From assembly GCA_020741755.1 (NCBI GenBank), contig DYYI01000070.1, forward strand, positions 1 to 10,964: DNA of 10,964 nucleotides, in the 5' to 3' direction. Origin of the DNA: Aliicoccus persicus_A. GTDB taxonomy: Bacteria > Bacillota > Bacilli > Staphylococcales > Salinicoccaceae. Positions 1 through 6,523 of the stretch are shown piece after piece (within the stretch, counting starts at the first letter, position 1; every line of letters begins with the position of its first letter). The notes under the pieces were generated by a model. The model did not search any database. It worked only from the letters and a program-made list of their open reading frames with translations, and was not told where the DNA came from. The translations under genes and the position numbers were made by a program.

Positions 1-205
1 GTTTATGAGAGAGTCGATTTCGTAAAGCTGTGAGCTGTCAAGTTTATGAGAGAGTCGATTGCATAAAGCTGTGAGTTGTCAAGTTTATGAGAGAGTCGAT
101 TGCATAAAGCTGTGAGCTGTCAAGTTTATGAGAGAGTCGATTGCATAAAGCTGTGAGCTGTCAAGTTTATGAGAGAGTCGATTTCGTAAAGCTGTGAGCG
201 ATCAA
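1..205 (-). repeat. Tandem array of five 41-bp repeats (left array)
   Basis: Five head-to-tail units start at 1, 42, 83, 124 and 165, each exactly 41 bp, with no spacers. Plus-strand units begin GTTTATGAGAGAGTCGATT and continue with a GCATAAAGC or TCGTAAAGC core, then a GTGAG segment ending in TCAA. Units 3 and 4 are identical; units 1 and 5 carry TCGTAAA instead of GCATAAA; unit 5 is the most altered, ending GCGATCAA. Read on the minus strand, the direction in which rnjA is transcribed, the unit is ATAAACTTG...CTTTATGCAATCG...CTC, the same unit as the array at 9776-10060. Each unit holds a short dyad TTTATG...CATAAA. The array may continue past the window start. Function unknown. Confidence 0.95.
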
Positions 206-228
206 GTGTACAAAACTCCTAACTACAC

Positions 229-260
229 AAAAAACCCACGCGCAATCGGCGCGTGGGCTT
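229..260 (-). terminator. Rho-independent terminator of rnjA
   Basis: A perfect 9-bp stem, CCCACGCGC (235-243) and GCGCGTGGG (249-257), closes a 5-nt loop. On the minus strand the stem is followed by a run of six T (229-234). It lies 19 bp beyond the rnjA stop codon and before the repeat array, so rnjA transcripts should end here. Confidence 0.9.
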
Positions 261-275
261 CATCTTCAATTCAAA

Positions 276-1949
276 TTAATCATTAATCCGCATGATCATC
301 GGTAAGATCATCGGGCGGCGGGCTGTTTTGTTGTACAAGTACTGGCTGAGCTCGTCAACGATCAGCTGCTTCACTTGGTACCACTCCACATGATCGTCAC
401 CAGCAAGCAATTTGTTAATATCTGCTTTCACTTTTTTCTCGGCACTGCGTATCAAGCCATAAGATTCGCGCATATAGACGAATCCGCGAGAAATTAAGTC
501 TGGGCCACTCAGCAATTCTTGTGCTTCAAAATCAATTGAAACAGCAACAATCGCCAAACCTTCTTCTGATAAAATCTTACGATCGCGCAATACGATATTA
601 CCGATATCTCCAATACCGCTACCGTCTACAAATACTGTGCCGGCTTGTACTTTGTGACTCTTTCGTGCGCTATCTCGCGTCACGGCAACGACATCTCCAA
701 TTTCACATAAAAAGATATTTTCTTCCGGTATGCCTGTCGACACACCTAACTCTTTGTGCAAGCTGAGCATGCGGTATTCACCGTGGATCGGCATGAAGTA
801 CTTCGGTTGAATCAAGCGAAGCATTAACTTTTGCTCTTCTTGTGATCCGTGTCCAGATGTATGGATGTTTGATAACTTACCGTGGATAACATCTGCACCG
901 GCTTTATATAACGCATTGATCGTGCGATTGACACTCAATGTGTTACCAGGAATTGGTGACGAACTAAACACAACAGTATCTTCTGGAATAATGCTGATCT
1001 GCTTGTGCGTTCCGTTCGCGATACGTGACAATGCAGCCATCGGTTCACCTTGTGATCCGGTACATAAAATTAAAACTTTATGCTTTTCATGGCGATTGAT
1101 CTGTCTCGGTTCAATGAATGATTCTGGCGGTGCTTTAATATAGCCAAGCTCCACACCGAGTTTAATGTTCTTTTCCATACTGCGTCCAAACACACAGATT
1201 TTACGGTCGAGCTTCACAGCAGCTTCAATCGCTTGTTGTACGCGATATATATTTGATGCGAACGTCGCAAATATAATACGGCCACTACATCTACGGAAAA
1301 TATCTTCCACGTTTTGACCGACTGCTTTTTCACTGATCGTAAAATTCGGCACTGTCGCATTCGTCGAATCCGACAGTAACAACAGGACGCCTTCTTCACC
1401 ATAAGCGGCCATCTTTGCTAAGTTTGCCGGTTCACCAACGGGTGTGAAGTCAAACTTAAAGTCACCGGTATGGACGATGTTTCCTTCCGGCGTCCTAACG
1501 ACGACACCATATGCTTCTGGAATAGAGTGGGTGACTAAGAAGAATTCAACTTTTAATTTGCCGAACTCTAACACTGAGTCCTCTGTAATTTCATTTAACG
1601 TCGTTGAGCGTAACAATCCATGTTCGTCCAACTTATTGCGGATTAATCCGAGCGCAAGTGGACCTGAATAGATAGGAACTTGCAGTTGTTTTAACAGGAA
1701 CGGGATCCCACCGATATGGTCTTCATGTCCATGTGTGACCACTAACGCACGAATGCGGTCCTGGTTTTCAACAAAATACGTATAGTCAGGAATGACGTAA
1801 TCTACGCCGAGTTGATCGTCTGTCGGGAACTTAACACCAGCATCGATGATGATGATGTCGTCCTGATATTCAATTGCGTAGGTGTTTTTTCCGATTTCCC
1901 CGAGTCCCCCGAGGGCGAAAACACCGACTTCATTTTGCGCTAAAGTCAT
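276..1949 (-). CDS. rnjA: Ribonuclease J1
   Basis: RNase J1 is a cytoplasmic metallo-beta-lactamase/beta-CASP nuclease with 5'-3' exonuclease and endonuclease activity in mRNA decay and RNA maturation. The 557-residue product has the family's normal size. The metal site is intact: HGHEDH at residues 73-78 (His73, His75, Asp77, His78), His141 in THSIPE and Asp163 in HTGDF. The beta-CASP motifs SGHGSQ and MPIHGEYRML follow, and the C-terminal domain ends near KTARRPMILPMIM. The sequence is very like the staphylococcal protein. Its ATG shares one base with the rpoY stop codon (TAATG) and has only a weak ribosome site, which suggests translational coupling to rpoY. The product likely pairs with an RNase J2 encoded elsewhere. 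Confidence 0.97.
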   Translation of the reverse strand: MTLAQNEVGVFALGGLGEIGKNTYAIEYQDDIIIIDAGVKFPTDDQLGVDYVIPDYTYFVENQDRIRALVVTHGHEDHIGGIPFLLKQLQVPIYSGPLALGLIRNKLDEHGLLRSTTLNEITEDSVLEFGKLKVEFFLVTHSIPEAYGVVVRTPEGNIVHTGDFKFDFTPVGEPANLAKMAAYGEEGVLLLLSDSTNATVPNFTISEKAVGQNVEDIFRRCSGRIIFATFASNIYRVQQAIEAAVKLDRKICVFGRSMEKNIKLGVELGYIKAPPESFIEPRQINRHEKHKVLILCTGSQGEPMAALSRIANGTHKQISIIPEDTVVFSSSPIPGNTLSVNRTINALYKAGADVIHGKLSNIHTSGHGSQEEQKLMLRLIQPKYFMPIHGEYRMLSLHKELGVSTGIPEENIFLCEIGDVVAVTRDSARKSHKVQAGTVFVDGSGIGDIGNIVLRDRKILSEEGLAIVAVSIDFEAQELLSGPDLISRGFVYMRESYGLIRSAEKKVKADINKLLAGDDHVEWYQVKQLIVDELSQYLYNKTARRPMILPMIMRIND

Positions 1950-2164
1950 TACACATTCTCAACTTTGTAATCTGGATTGTTTTCTTCTTCATATTGAAGA
2001 TGTTCGGGACTTAGTTCTTGTACGAATTCAATATTGTAGTCTTCGCCTTTTAACGCGACTCTCACTTCTGATTCGCTGTTCGCTTCGAAATAACGCGTAC
2101 GCGTCGTTTCTCTAATAATTCTTTTGTTGTTTACTTCTTGAAAAAATACTTTAAAAATTGCCAT
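1949..2164 (-). CDS. rpoY: DNA-directed RNA polymerase epsilon subunit
   Basis: This 71-residue protein matches the RpoY (YkzG, DUF1447) family, a small RNA polymerase subunit confined to Firmicutes. Family features visible are the N-terminal MAIFKVFFQ, the ETTRTRYFEANSE segment, and the acidic C-terminus with the EHLQYEEEN stretch. The start is supported by an AAGGAG ribosome site (2172-2177) 7 nt upstream of the ATG. The gene overlaps rnjA by one base (TAATG), so the two are almost certainly co-transcribed; this pairing is conserved in the Bacillales. Confidence 0.95.
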   Translation of the reverse strand: MAIFKVFFQEVNNKRIIRETTRTRYFEANSESEVRVALKGEDYNIEFVQELSPEHLQYEEENNPDYKVENV

Positions 2165-2290
2165 AAATATGCTCCTTATTCATTTCATTGATAAAATGCG
2201 TCACACATGCGCACTTTACGAATTCGGCACCAGCCGACATTTTACATATCGTTCTCATTTTACACGATAAACGAATCTTTTAACAGTGAA
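2165..2290 (-). promoter_or_regulatory. rpoY-rnjA leader with candidate promoter and dyad
   Basis: The 126 bp between def and rpoY contains three visible elements, read for the minus strand. A 6-bp perfect inverted repeat, TATCGT (2247-2252) and ACGATA (2264-2269), is separated by 11 bp. A TAAAAT sequence, a possible -10 element, lies inside that dyad at 2257-2262, and a second copy lies at 2239-2244; neither has a good -35. A short hairpin TCGGC-ACCA-GCCGA (2224-2237) lies between them and the ribosome site and lacks a T tract. Whether rpoY-rnjA has its own promoter here or is read through from def cannot be settled by eye. Confidence 0.4.
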
Positions 2291-2845
2291 TTATGATTCA
2301 TACGGTGTTGCACCGAGTTTTGGGTCCATCGGAAAATCTTTGTCGATGTGGTCATAGAACATGACGCCATTTAAATGGTCGATTTCATGTTGCATGACAA
2401 TCGCTAAAATACCGCTCGCTTTAATTTCGATTGTTTCACCTTCGATATTTTGTGCTTCGACTTTGATGCGTTTGTAGCGATGCACGAGTCCAGGAATCTC
2501 TTTATCAACGCTAAGGCAACCTTCGCCTTGTGGCAAGTATGTCATTGCGACAGAGTGGCTTTTTATCTTTGGATTAATGAGCATGTAGTCATGCACGATT
2601 TCATCTTCATCATCTAAAATTAGAATTGCTGTCATCTTCTTATCGATGCCCACTTGTGGTGCGGCGAGTCCAACACCCGGACGTAATTTATATTTTTCTC
2701 GTGTTTCTTCGATTTGTGAATGATGTAAATATTCACGCATTGCTTTTAATTCATTAATTGTTTGTTCGTCGATCGTCTCAATCTCAGCGACTTTTTTTCT
2801 TAAGATTGGATTACCATCACGGACGATGTCTTTCATTGTTATCAT
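2291..2845 (-). CDS. def: Peptide deformylase
   Basis: This enzyme removes the N-formyl group from the initiator methionine of nascent proteins in the cytoplasm. All three signature motifs of the metal-dependent family are present in order: GVGLAAPQ (57-64), EGCLS (108-112, metal ligand Cys110) and QHEIDHLNG (152-160, ligands His153 and His157, catalytic Glu154). The 184-residue length and the insertion between the helix and motif 1 are typical of the Gram-positive type 2 enzymes such as staphylococcal Def. The start MITMKD parallels the staphylococcal start and has an AGAGGTG ribosome site at 2851-2857; Met4 is a less likely alternative. It is divergent from the lipoprotein gene at 2935. Confidence 0.96.
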   Translation of the reverse strand: MITMKDIVRDGNPILRKKVAEIETIDEQTINELKAMREYLHHSQIEETREKYKLRPGVGLAAPQVGIDKKMTAILILDDEDEIVHDYMLINPKIKSHSVAMTYLPQGEGCLSVDKEIPGLVHRYKRIKVEAQNIEGETIEIKASGILAIVMQHEIDHLNGVMFYDHIDKDFPMDPKLGATPYES

Positions 2846-2873
2846 TATTACACCTCTATATACTTACTCTGAG

Positions 2874-2903
2874 ATTACATTATATCAAAAACTAGTGTAT
2901 ATT
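2874..2903 (+). promoter_or_regulatory. Candidate promoter of the lipoprotein pair
   Basis: ATTACA (2874-2879, four of six matches to the -35 consensus) is followed after 18 bp by TATATT (2898-2903, five of six matches to the -10 consensus). It lies about 32 bp upstream of the ATG at 2935, in the intergenic gap shared with divergent def. Assigned by pattern only. Confidence 0.4.
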
Positions 2904-2924
2904 AATATTGAATAAAAAAGTGTT

Positions 2925-2930
2925 GGAGGA
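2925..2930 (+). promoter_or_regulatory. Ribosome binding site fixing the 2935 start
   Basis: GGAGGA lies 4 nt before ATG 2935. It selects this ATG over an in-frame TTG at 2908, which overlaps the AT-rich promoter region and would put nine residues in front of the signal peptide. Confidence 0.85.
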
Positions 2931-2934
2931 AATT

Positions 2935-3561
2935 ATGAAAAAAATTGTTTTTTTAATCGCGATGATGACGCTCGTCCTTGCCGCATGTGGTGATAACAAG
3001 GAAGAATACCGAGCGTTTTATACAGAATTAGAGACACCGATTAATGTCGAATCAGACATTCAAGACATTTCAAGTGAATATGACGCATTAGAAGCCGATA
3101 AAAGATCACACCAAGAAGAAGTGAACACGGCGGACCGTGAACGTTTAACGGAGCTTAGTGCAACGCTACTTGAGAACACTGAAAACCGTGCGAGCCTCGT
3201 TGATGATGAGCGTGCAATAATGGAAGAATCGGCAAGTAGTTTAGATACGCTTAGAGAGTTAGCTGCTGATATTCCAGTGGAAGATTATCAAACAGATGCG
3301 GACGCATTGATCGAATTGATGGAAGCACGCTATACTGCACACGGCGAAATGATGGATGCGACTGAAGAAATGTTAGAGAAAGAACTCGAATTATTTACGA
3401 CGTATGGCAATGATGATTTAGCACAAGATCAAATCGACGCACTGCTAGATGAGCTATCCGAACTTTATGCCAATGTGAACGAGACGAGTGATTCATATCA
3501 CGAATCGACGGCTGCTGTGAATGAAAAGCGTTCAGAAATATTGGATACGATTAACAACTAG
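2935..3561 (+). CDS. ykyA: YkyA-family putative cell-wall-binding lipoprotein, copy 1
   Basis: The 208-residue product starts with a lipoprotein signal peptide: MKK, a hydrophobic stretch, and a lipobox LAAC at 15-18 with Cys18 as the lipidated residue. The mature part is highly acidic, almost free of Cys and Trp, and consists of long Glu/Asp/Ala/Leu-rich stretches typical of coiled-coil helices. In Bacillus the lipoprotein YkyA occupies the same position between def and pdhA, and that context plus architecture supports the family call. Its biochemical role is not established; it is expected on the outer face of the membrane. A second copy follows after only 9 bp, so the two are probably one transcript. 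Confidence 0.75.
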   Translation: MKKIVFLIAMMTLVLAACGDNKEEYRAFYTELETPINVESDIQDISSEYDALEADKRSHQEEVNTADRERLTELSATLLENTENRASLVDDERAIMEESASSLDTLRELAADIPVEDYQTDADALIELMEARYTAHGEMMDATEEMLEKELELFTTYGNDDLAQDQIDALLDELSELYANVNETSDSYHESTAAVNEKRSEILDTINN

Positions 3562-3570
3562 GGGAATTGT

Positions 3571-4257
3571 ATGAAGAAATTAGTCTTATTGTTCAGCGTG
3601 ATGCTTGTATTTATTGCTGCGTGCTCAGAGCGTCCAGAATCGACGAATAATACGCTTAGTGAAAACGCACAAAGCTTTAGTCCACATGGTGCAGCTTATG
3701 ATAACTTCGTAGATTTTTATAATGAGATGCAAGATGCGCTTGGTGAGGAACTTGAACTTGGTGATATTTACACGCGTTTTGATGAACTAGAGGAAGAGAA
3801 ACGCGAGATTCAAGACGGACTGGTTGATGTGACCGATGAGGAACTCGCTGATGCGGCCGATGAACTTTTATCGATTGCGGATGCACGTGAGGAAACATTG
3901 GATGATGAAGGTGCGGTATTCGATGAAATCGAACGTATGTTTAAAGACGCACAGGAGACGCTCGATACCGTGATGACGCGCGGCTACAGTACGCAAGGTG
4001 ATGAACTGATGGAAGTCGCTACTGAACGACTCGAAGCACAGCGCGCAATTTTAGATGGCAAATATGAAATCGTTGAACGAGAACGCGCGCTATACGAATT
4101 GTTCGCAAGTGATGAATCGACGCAAGAAGACATCGATGAACAGTCGTCAGCTGTGAGTGATGCATACATAGAAGTTGGTGCGCTTAGCGATGAACTCGGT
4201 GAAAAATCGGACGCGTTAAATGAAACGTTAGAAAGTCTATACGAATTTATGAACTAA
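3571..4257 (+). CDS. YkyA-like putative lipoprotein, copy 2
   Basis: The 228-residue product has the same plan as its upstream neighbour: a signal peptide MKKLVLLFSVMLVFIAAC with lipobox IAAC (15-18, Cys18), then a short Ser/Asn-rich linker and a long acidic helical region with coiled-coil character. Shared landmarks in the same order include FYxE near the start of the mature domain, a D-x-L-E-x-x-K-R segment, and a central DDE motif (SLVDDERAI versus TLDDEGAVF). This indicates an old tandem duplication; overall similarity is low by eye. The ribosome site AGGGGA overlaps the stop region of copy 1. Function unknown. A strong terminator follows. Confidence 0.7.
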   Translation: MKKLVLLFSVMLVFIAACSERPESTNNTLSENAQSFSPHGAAYDNFVDFYNEMQDALGEELELGDIYTRFDELEEEKREIQDGLVDVTDEELADAADELLSIADAREETLDDEGAVFDEIERMFKDAQETLDTVMTRGYSTQGDELMEVATERLEAQRAILDGKYEIVERERALYELFASDESTQEDIDEQSSAVSDAYIEVGALSDELGEKSDALNETLESLYEFMN

Positions 4258-4283
4258 TATGCATTGTACTACAACAGATATTT

Positions 4284-4362
4284 CTGTTACAACCCATGAA
4301 CGTTGTTATATCAACGTTTGTGGGTTTCTGTTTTATTATGATTCCGTTTACTGTTGTAACAG
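4284..4362. promoter_or_regulatory. 10-bp inverted repeat spanning the terminator and pdh promoter
   Basis: CTGTTACAAC (4284-4293) is perfectly complementary to GTTGTAACAG (4353-4362), about 60 bp apart. The right arm lies in the spacer of the pdhA promoter and is itself part of a small dyad, CTGTT-GT-AACAG (4351-4362). The left arm is itself part of AACAGA-TATT-TCTGTT (4273-4288). The arms enclose the terminator hairpin. This could be a pair of operator half-sites or an alternative RNA fold; no regulator is recognised. Confidence 0.45.
4291..4337 (+). terminator. Rho-independent terminator after the lipoprotein pair
   Basis: The stem pairs AACCCATGAACGTTG (4291-4305) with CAACGTTTGTGGGTT (4312-4326). 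It has 13 Watson-Crick pairs and two G-U wobbles in RNA around a 6-nt loop, and is followed by TCTGTTTTATT. It separates the lipoprotein transcript from the pdh operon. Confidence 0.9.
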
Positions 4363-4375
4363 CGTATGATAAAAT
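4347..4375 (+). promoter_or_regulatory. pdhABCD promoter
   Basis: TTTACT (4347-4352, four of six -35 matches) and TAAAAT (4370-4375, five of six -10 matches) are separated by exactly 17 bp, predicting transcription from about 4382 and a leader of about 34 nt. The dyad CTGTT-GT-AACAG (4351-4362) overlaps the end of the -35 element and the spacer, a position where a repressor would block polymerase. Confidence 0.65.
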
Positions 4376-4393
4376 ATAAATGATATAAAAATT

Positions 4394-4419
4394 TGAAAGG
4401 TATGGTGAAAGGTAAATGA
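4394..4419 (+). promoter_or_regulatory. Duplicated ribosome site and five-codon mini-ORF before pdhA
   Basis: The 9-bp sequence TGAAAGGTA occurs twice, at 4394-4402 and 4406-4414. The second copy serves pdhA, with only 3 nt between AAAGG and ATG 4416. Between them, ATG 4402 opens a five-codon frame (M V K G K) whose TGA stop at 4417-4419 overlaps the pdhA ATG as ATGA. The mini-ORF has very poor spacing from its own AAAGG, so it may not be translated. Confidence 0.4.
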
Positions 4420-5516
4420 CACCAAACAATTTTGATCCAGTTGAAACACTCAATACGATTGAAGAAAAGTTTGAGATGTTTCAAATCTTGGACGAAGAAG
4501 GAAAGATTGTAAACGAAAGTGAAATGCCGGAACTATCTGACGACCAATTGGTTGAGCTCATGAAACGTATGGTATGGACACGTGTATTAGATGCGCGTTC
4601 AATTTCACTTAACCGCCAAGGACGCCTAGGATTCTACGCGCCAACAGCAGGTCAGGAAGCATCACAGCTCGGTTCACAGTATGCGTTAGAAAAAGATGAT
4701 TATATTTTACCAGGTTACCGTGATGTGCCTCAGTTAATCTGGCACGGTTTACCGCTGACACAAGCATTTTTATTCTCTCGTGGTCACTTTAAAGGAAACC
4801 AGTATGACGAGATCAATGCATTGCCACCACAGATCATCATCGGTGCACAGTACGTGCAAACTGCAGGTGTTGCACTCGGTTTGAAGAAACGTGGCAAAGA
4901 CTCAGTTGTCATCACATACACAGGTGACGGCGGTAGTTCACAAGGTGACTTCTACGAAGGTATCAACTTCGCAGGGGCATTTAACGCACCAGCTATTTTC
5001 GTTATTCAAAATAACAACTATGCGATTTCAACACCACGTGAATTACAATCTAAAGCAAAAACTTTAGGTCAAAAAGGTATCGCAGCAGGTATTCCAAGTG
5101 TCGTTGTTGACGGTATGGACCCACTTGCAGTATACAAAGTTGTGCGCGACGCACGCGACCGTGCTGTAGCAGGTGAAGGACCGACGTTGATTGAGATGTT
5201 AACGTATCGTTACGGACCACATACGATGGCAGGGGATGACCCAACGCGTTACAGAACTTCTGATGAAGACTCTGAGTGGGAGAAAAAAGATCCGCTTGTT
5301 CGTTTCAGAACGTATCTTGAAGGTAAAAAACTTTGGACGAAAGAGCAAGAAGATGAAGTCATTGAACAAGCGAAAGAAGATATTAAGAAAGCAATTAAAG
5401 AAACTGACGGTACAGAGAAACAATCTGTCACTCAGTTAATGGAAATTATGTATGCGGACATGCCAAGTAACTTAAAAGAGCAGTATGAAGTATACAAGGA
5501 AAAGGAGTCTAAGTAA
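4416..5516 (+). CDS. pdhA: Pyruvate dehydrogenase E1 component, alpha subunit
   Basis: With PdhB this forms the thiamine-diphosphate-dependent E1 enzyme that decarboxylates pyruvate and acetylates the lipoyl group of E2. The 366-residue length fits the family. The thiamine diphosphate motif is present as GDG (170-172) through NNN (199-201). The substrate-entry region GFYAPTAGQEA (72-82), the ILPGYRD segment (97-103) and the phosphorylation-loop equivalent RYGPHTMAGDDPTRYR around His269 are conserved. The sequence is close to staphylococcal PdhA throughout, including the N-terminal KFEMFQILDEEG segment, which supports the ATG at 4416. It is first in a four-gene operon, with pdhB 2 bp downstream. 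Confidence 0.97.
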   Translation: MTPNNFDPVETLNTIEEKFEMFQILDEEGKIVNESEMPELSDDQLVELMKRMVWTRVLDARSISLNRQGRLGFYAPTAGQEASQLGSQYALEKDDYILPGYRDVPQLIWHGLPLTQAFLFSRGHFKGNQYDEINALPPQIIIGAQYVQTAGVALGLKKRGKDSVVITYTGDGGSSQGDFYEGINFAGAFNAPAIFVIQNNNYAISTPRELQSKAKTLGQKGIAAGIPSVVVDGMDPLAVYKVVRDARDRAVAGEGPTLIEMLTYRYGPHTMAGDDPTRYRTSDEDSEWEKKDPLVRFRTYLEGKKLWTKEQEDEVIEQAKEDIKKAIKETDGTEKQSVTQLMEIMYADMPSNLKEQYEVYKEKESK

Positions 5517-5518
5517 TT

Positions 5519-6496
5519 ATGGCTGAAATGACGATGATTCAAGCAATTACGGAAGCGATGAGAACTGAACTCAAAAACGATGAAAATGTTCTTGTATTCG
5601 GTGAAGACGTTGGGGTCAACGGTGGGGTATTCCGTGCGACTGAAGACTTACAAAAAGAATTCGGTGTTGACCGTGTATTCGATACACCACTTGCTGAAAG
5701 TGGACTCGTATCTTTAGGTTTTGGTTTAACATTAGAAGGTTACCGCCCAGTAGTTGAAATTCAGTTCTTCGGTTTCTTATTTGAAGCGATGGACGGAATT
5801 GCTGGTCAGATTGCACGCGGACGTTTCAGAAGCGGTGCATCTAAACAAATGCCACTCGTTGTACGCGCGCCATTCGGTGGTGGTGTACACACGCCAGAAT
5901 TACACGCAGACTCTTTAGAAGGATTGATGGCACAAACACCTGGTCTTAAAGTTGTTATTCCATCAAACCCAGTTGATGCGAAAGGTCTTTTAATAGAAGC
6001 AATCCGTTCAAATGACCCGGTAATTTTCCTTGAGCATATGAAACTTTATCGTTCATTCCGTGAAGATGTACCGGATGAAGATTACACAGTAGAAATCGGT
6101 AAAGCGAAAGTGAAACGCGAAGGTACTGACGTGACGTTAATCGCATACGGTGCAATGGTACAAGAATCACTTAAAGCAGCAGAAGCATTAGAAGAAGAAG
6201 GCATTTCTGCTGAGGTGATTGACTTGCGTACAGTGTCGCCGGTGGATTACGAAACATTGGTGAAATCGGTTGAGAAAACAAACCGTGCAGTGATGATTCA
6301 AGAAGCACAGCGTCAAGCAGGCGTTGCTGGCCAAGTGATCTCTGAATTATCTGAGCGCGTCATCTTAAGTTTAGAAGCACCGATTATGCGTGTAACTGCG
6401 CCGGATACAGTATATCCATTCACACAAGCAGAGAGCGTATGGTTACCAAACAAAGATGACATTATCGAACGAGCGAAAGAAGTTATGAACTTTTAA
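5519..6496 (+). CDS. pdhB: Pyruvate dehydrogenase E1 component, beta subunit
   Basis: The beta chain of E1 (325 residues) completes the thiamine diphosphate site at the alpha-beta interface and docks E1 on E2. Visible family landmarks are GEDVG (28-32, with Glu29 expected to contact the cofactor), DTPLAESG (55-62), EIQFFGFLF (80-88) and GGGVHTPELHADS (120-132) with the conserved His124 and His129. The C-terminal transketolase-like domain contains EVIDLRTVSP and ends with the APDTVYPF segment. The ribosome site AAAGGAG (5501-5507) is inside the end of pdhA. Full length with no anomaly. Confidence 0.97.
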   Translation: MAEMTMIQAITEAMRTELKNDENVLVFGEDVGVNGGVFRATEDLQKEFGVDRVFDTPLAESGLVSLGFGLTLEGYRPVVEIQFFGFLFEAMDGIAGQIARGRFRSGASKQMPLVVRAPFGGGVHTPELHADSLEGLMAQTPGLKVVIPSNPVDAKGLLIEAIRSNDPVIFLEHMKLYRSFREDVPDEDYTVEIGKAKVKREGTDVTLIAYGAMVQESLKAAEALEEEGISAEVIDLRTVSPVDYETLVKSVEKTNRAVMIQEAQRQAGVAGQVISELSERVILSLEAPIMRVTAPDTVYPFTQAESVWLPNKDDIIERAKEVMNF

Positions 6497-6523
6497 TTAG
6501 AGAATTGAAAAGGAGGAGACGTA

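Noticed and set aside
1..205. CRISPR array
   Set aside because: The 41-bp units are directly adjacent with no unique spacers, and no cas genes are present; this is a plain tandem repeat. The same holds for 9776-10060.
242..250. GCAATCGGC in the rnjA terminator shared with a unit of the right array
   Set aside because: Nine bases within a GC-rich hairpin and loop; the surrounding sequence does not match the repeat unit, so shared origin is not supported.
2219..2233. GAATTCGGCACCAG resembling a cDNA-library adaptor
   Set aside because: It differs from the adaptor by one base, lies in smooth intergenic sequence between correctly spaced genes, and forms part of a natural hairpin; coincidence is the better explanation.
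2908..2934. TTG start giving a nine-residue longer YkyA-like protein
   Set aside because: The GGAGGA ribosome site and the signal peptide both fit ATG 2935; the extension would precede the signal peptide.
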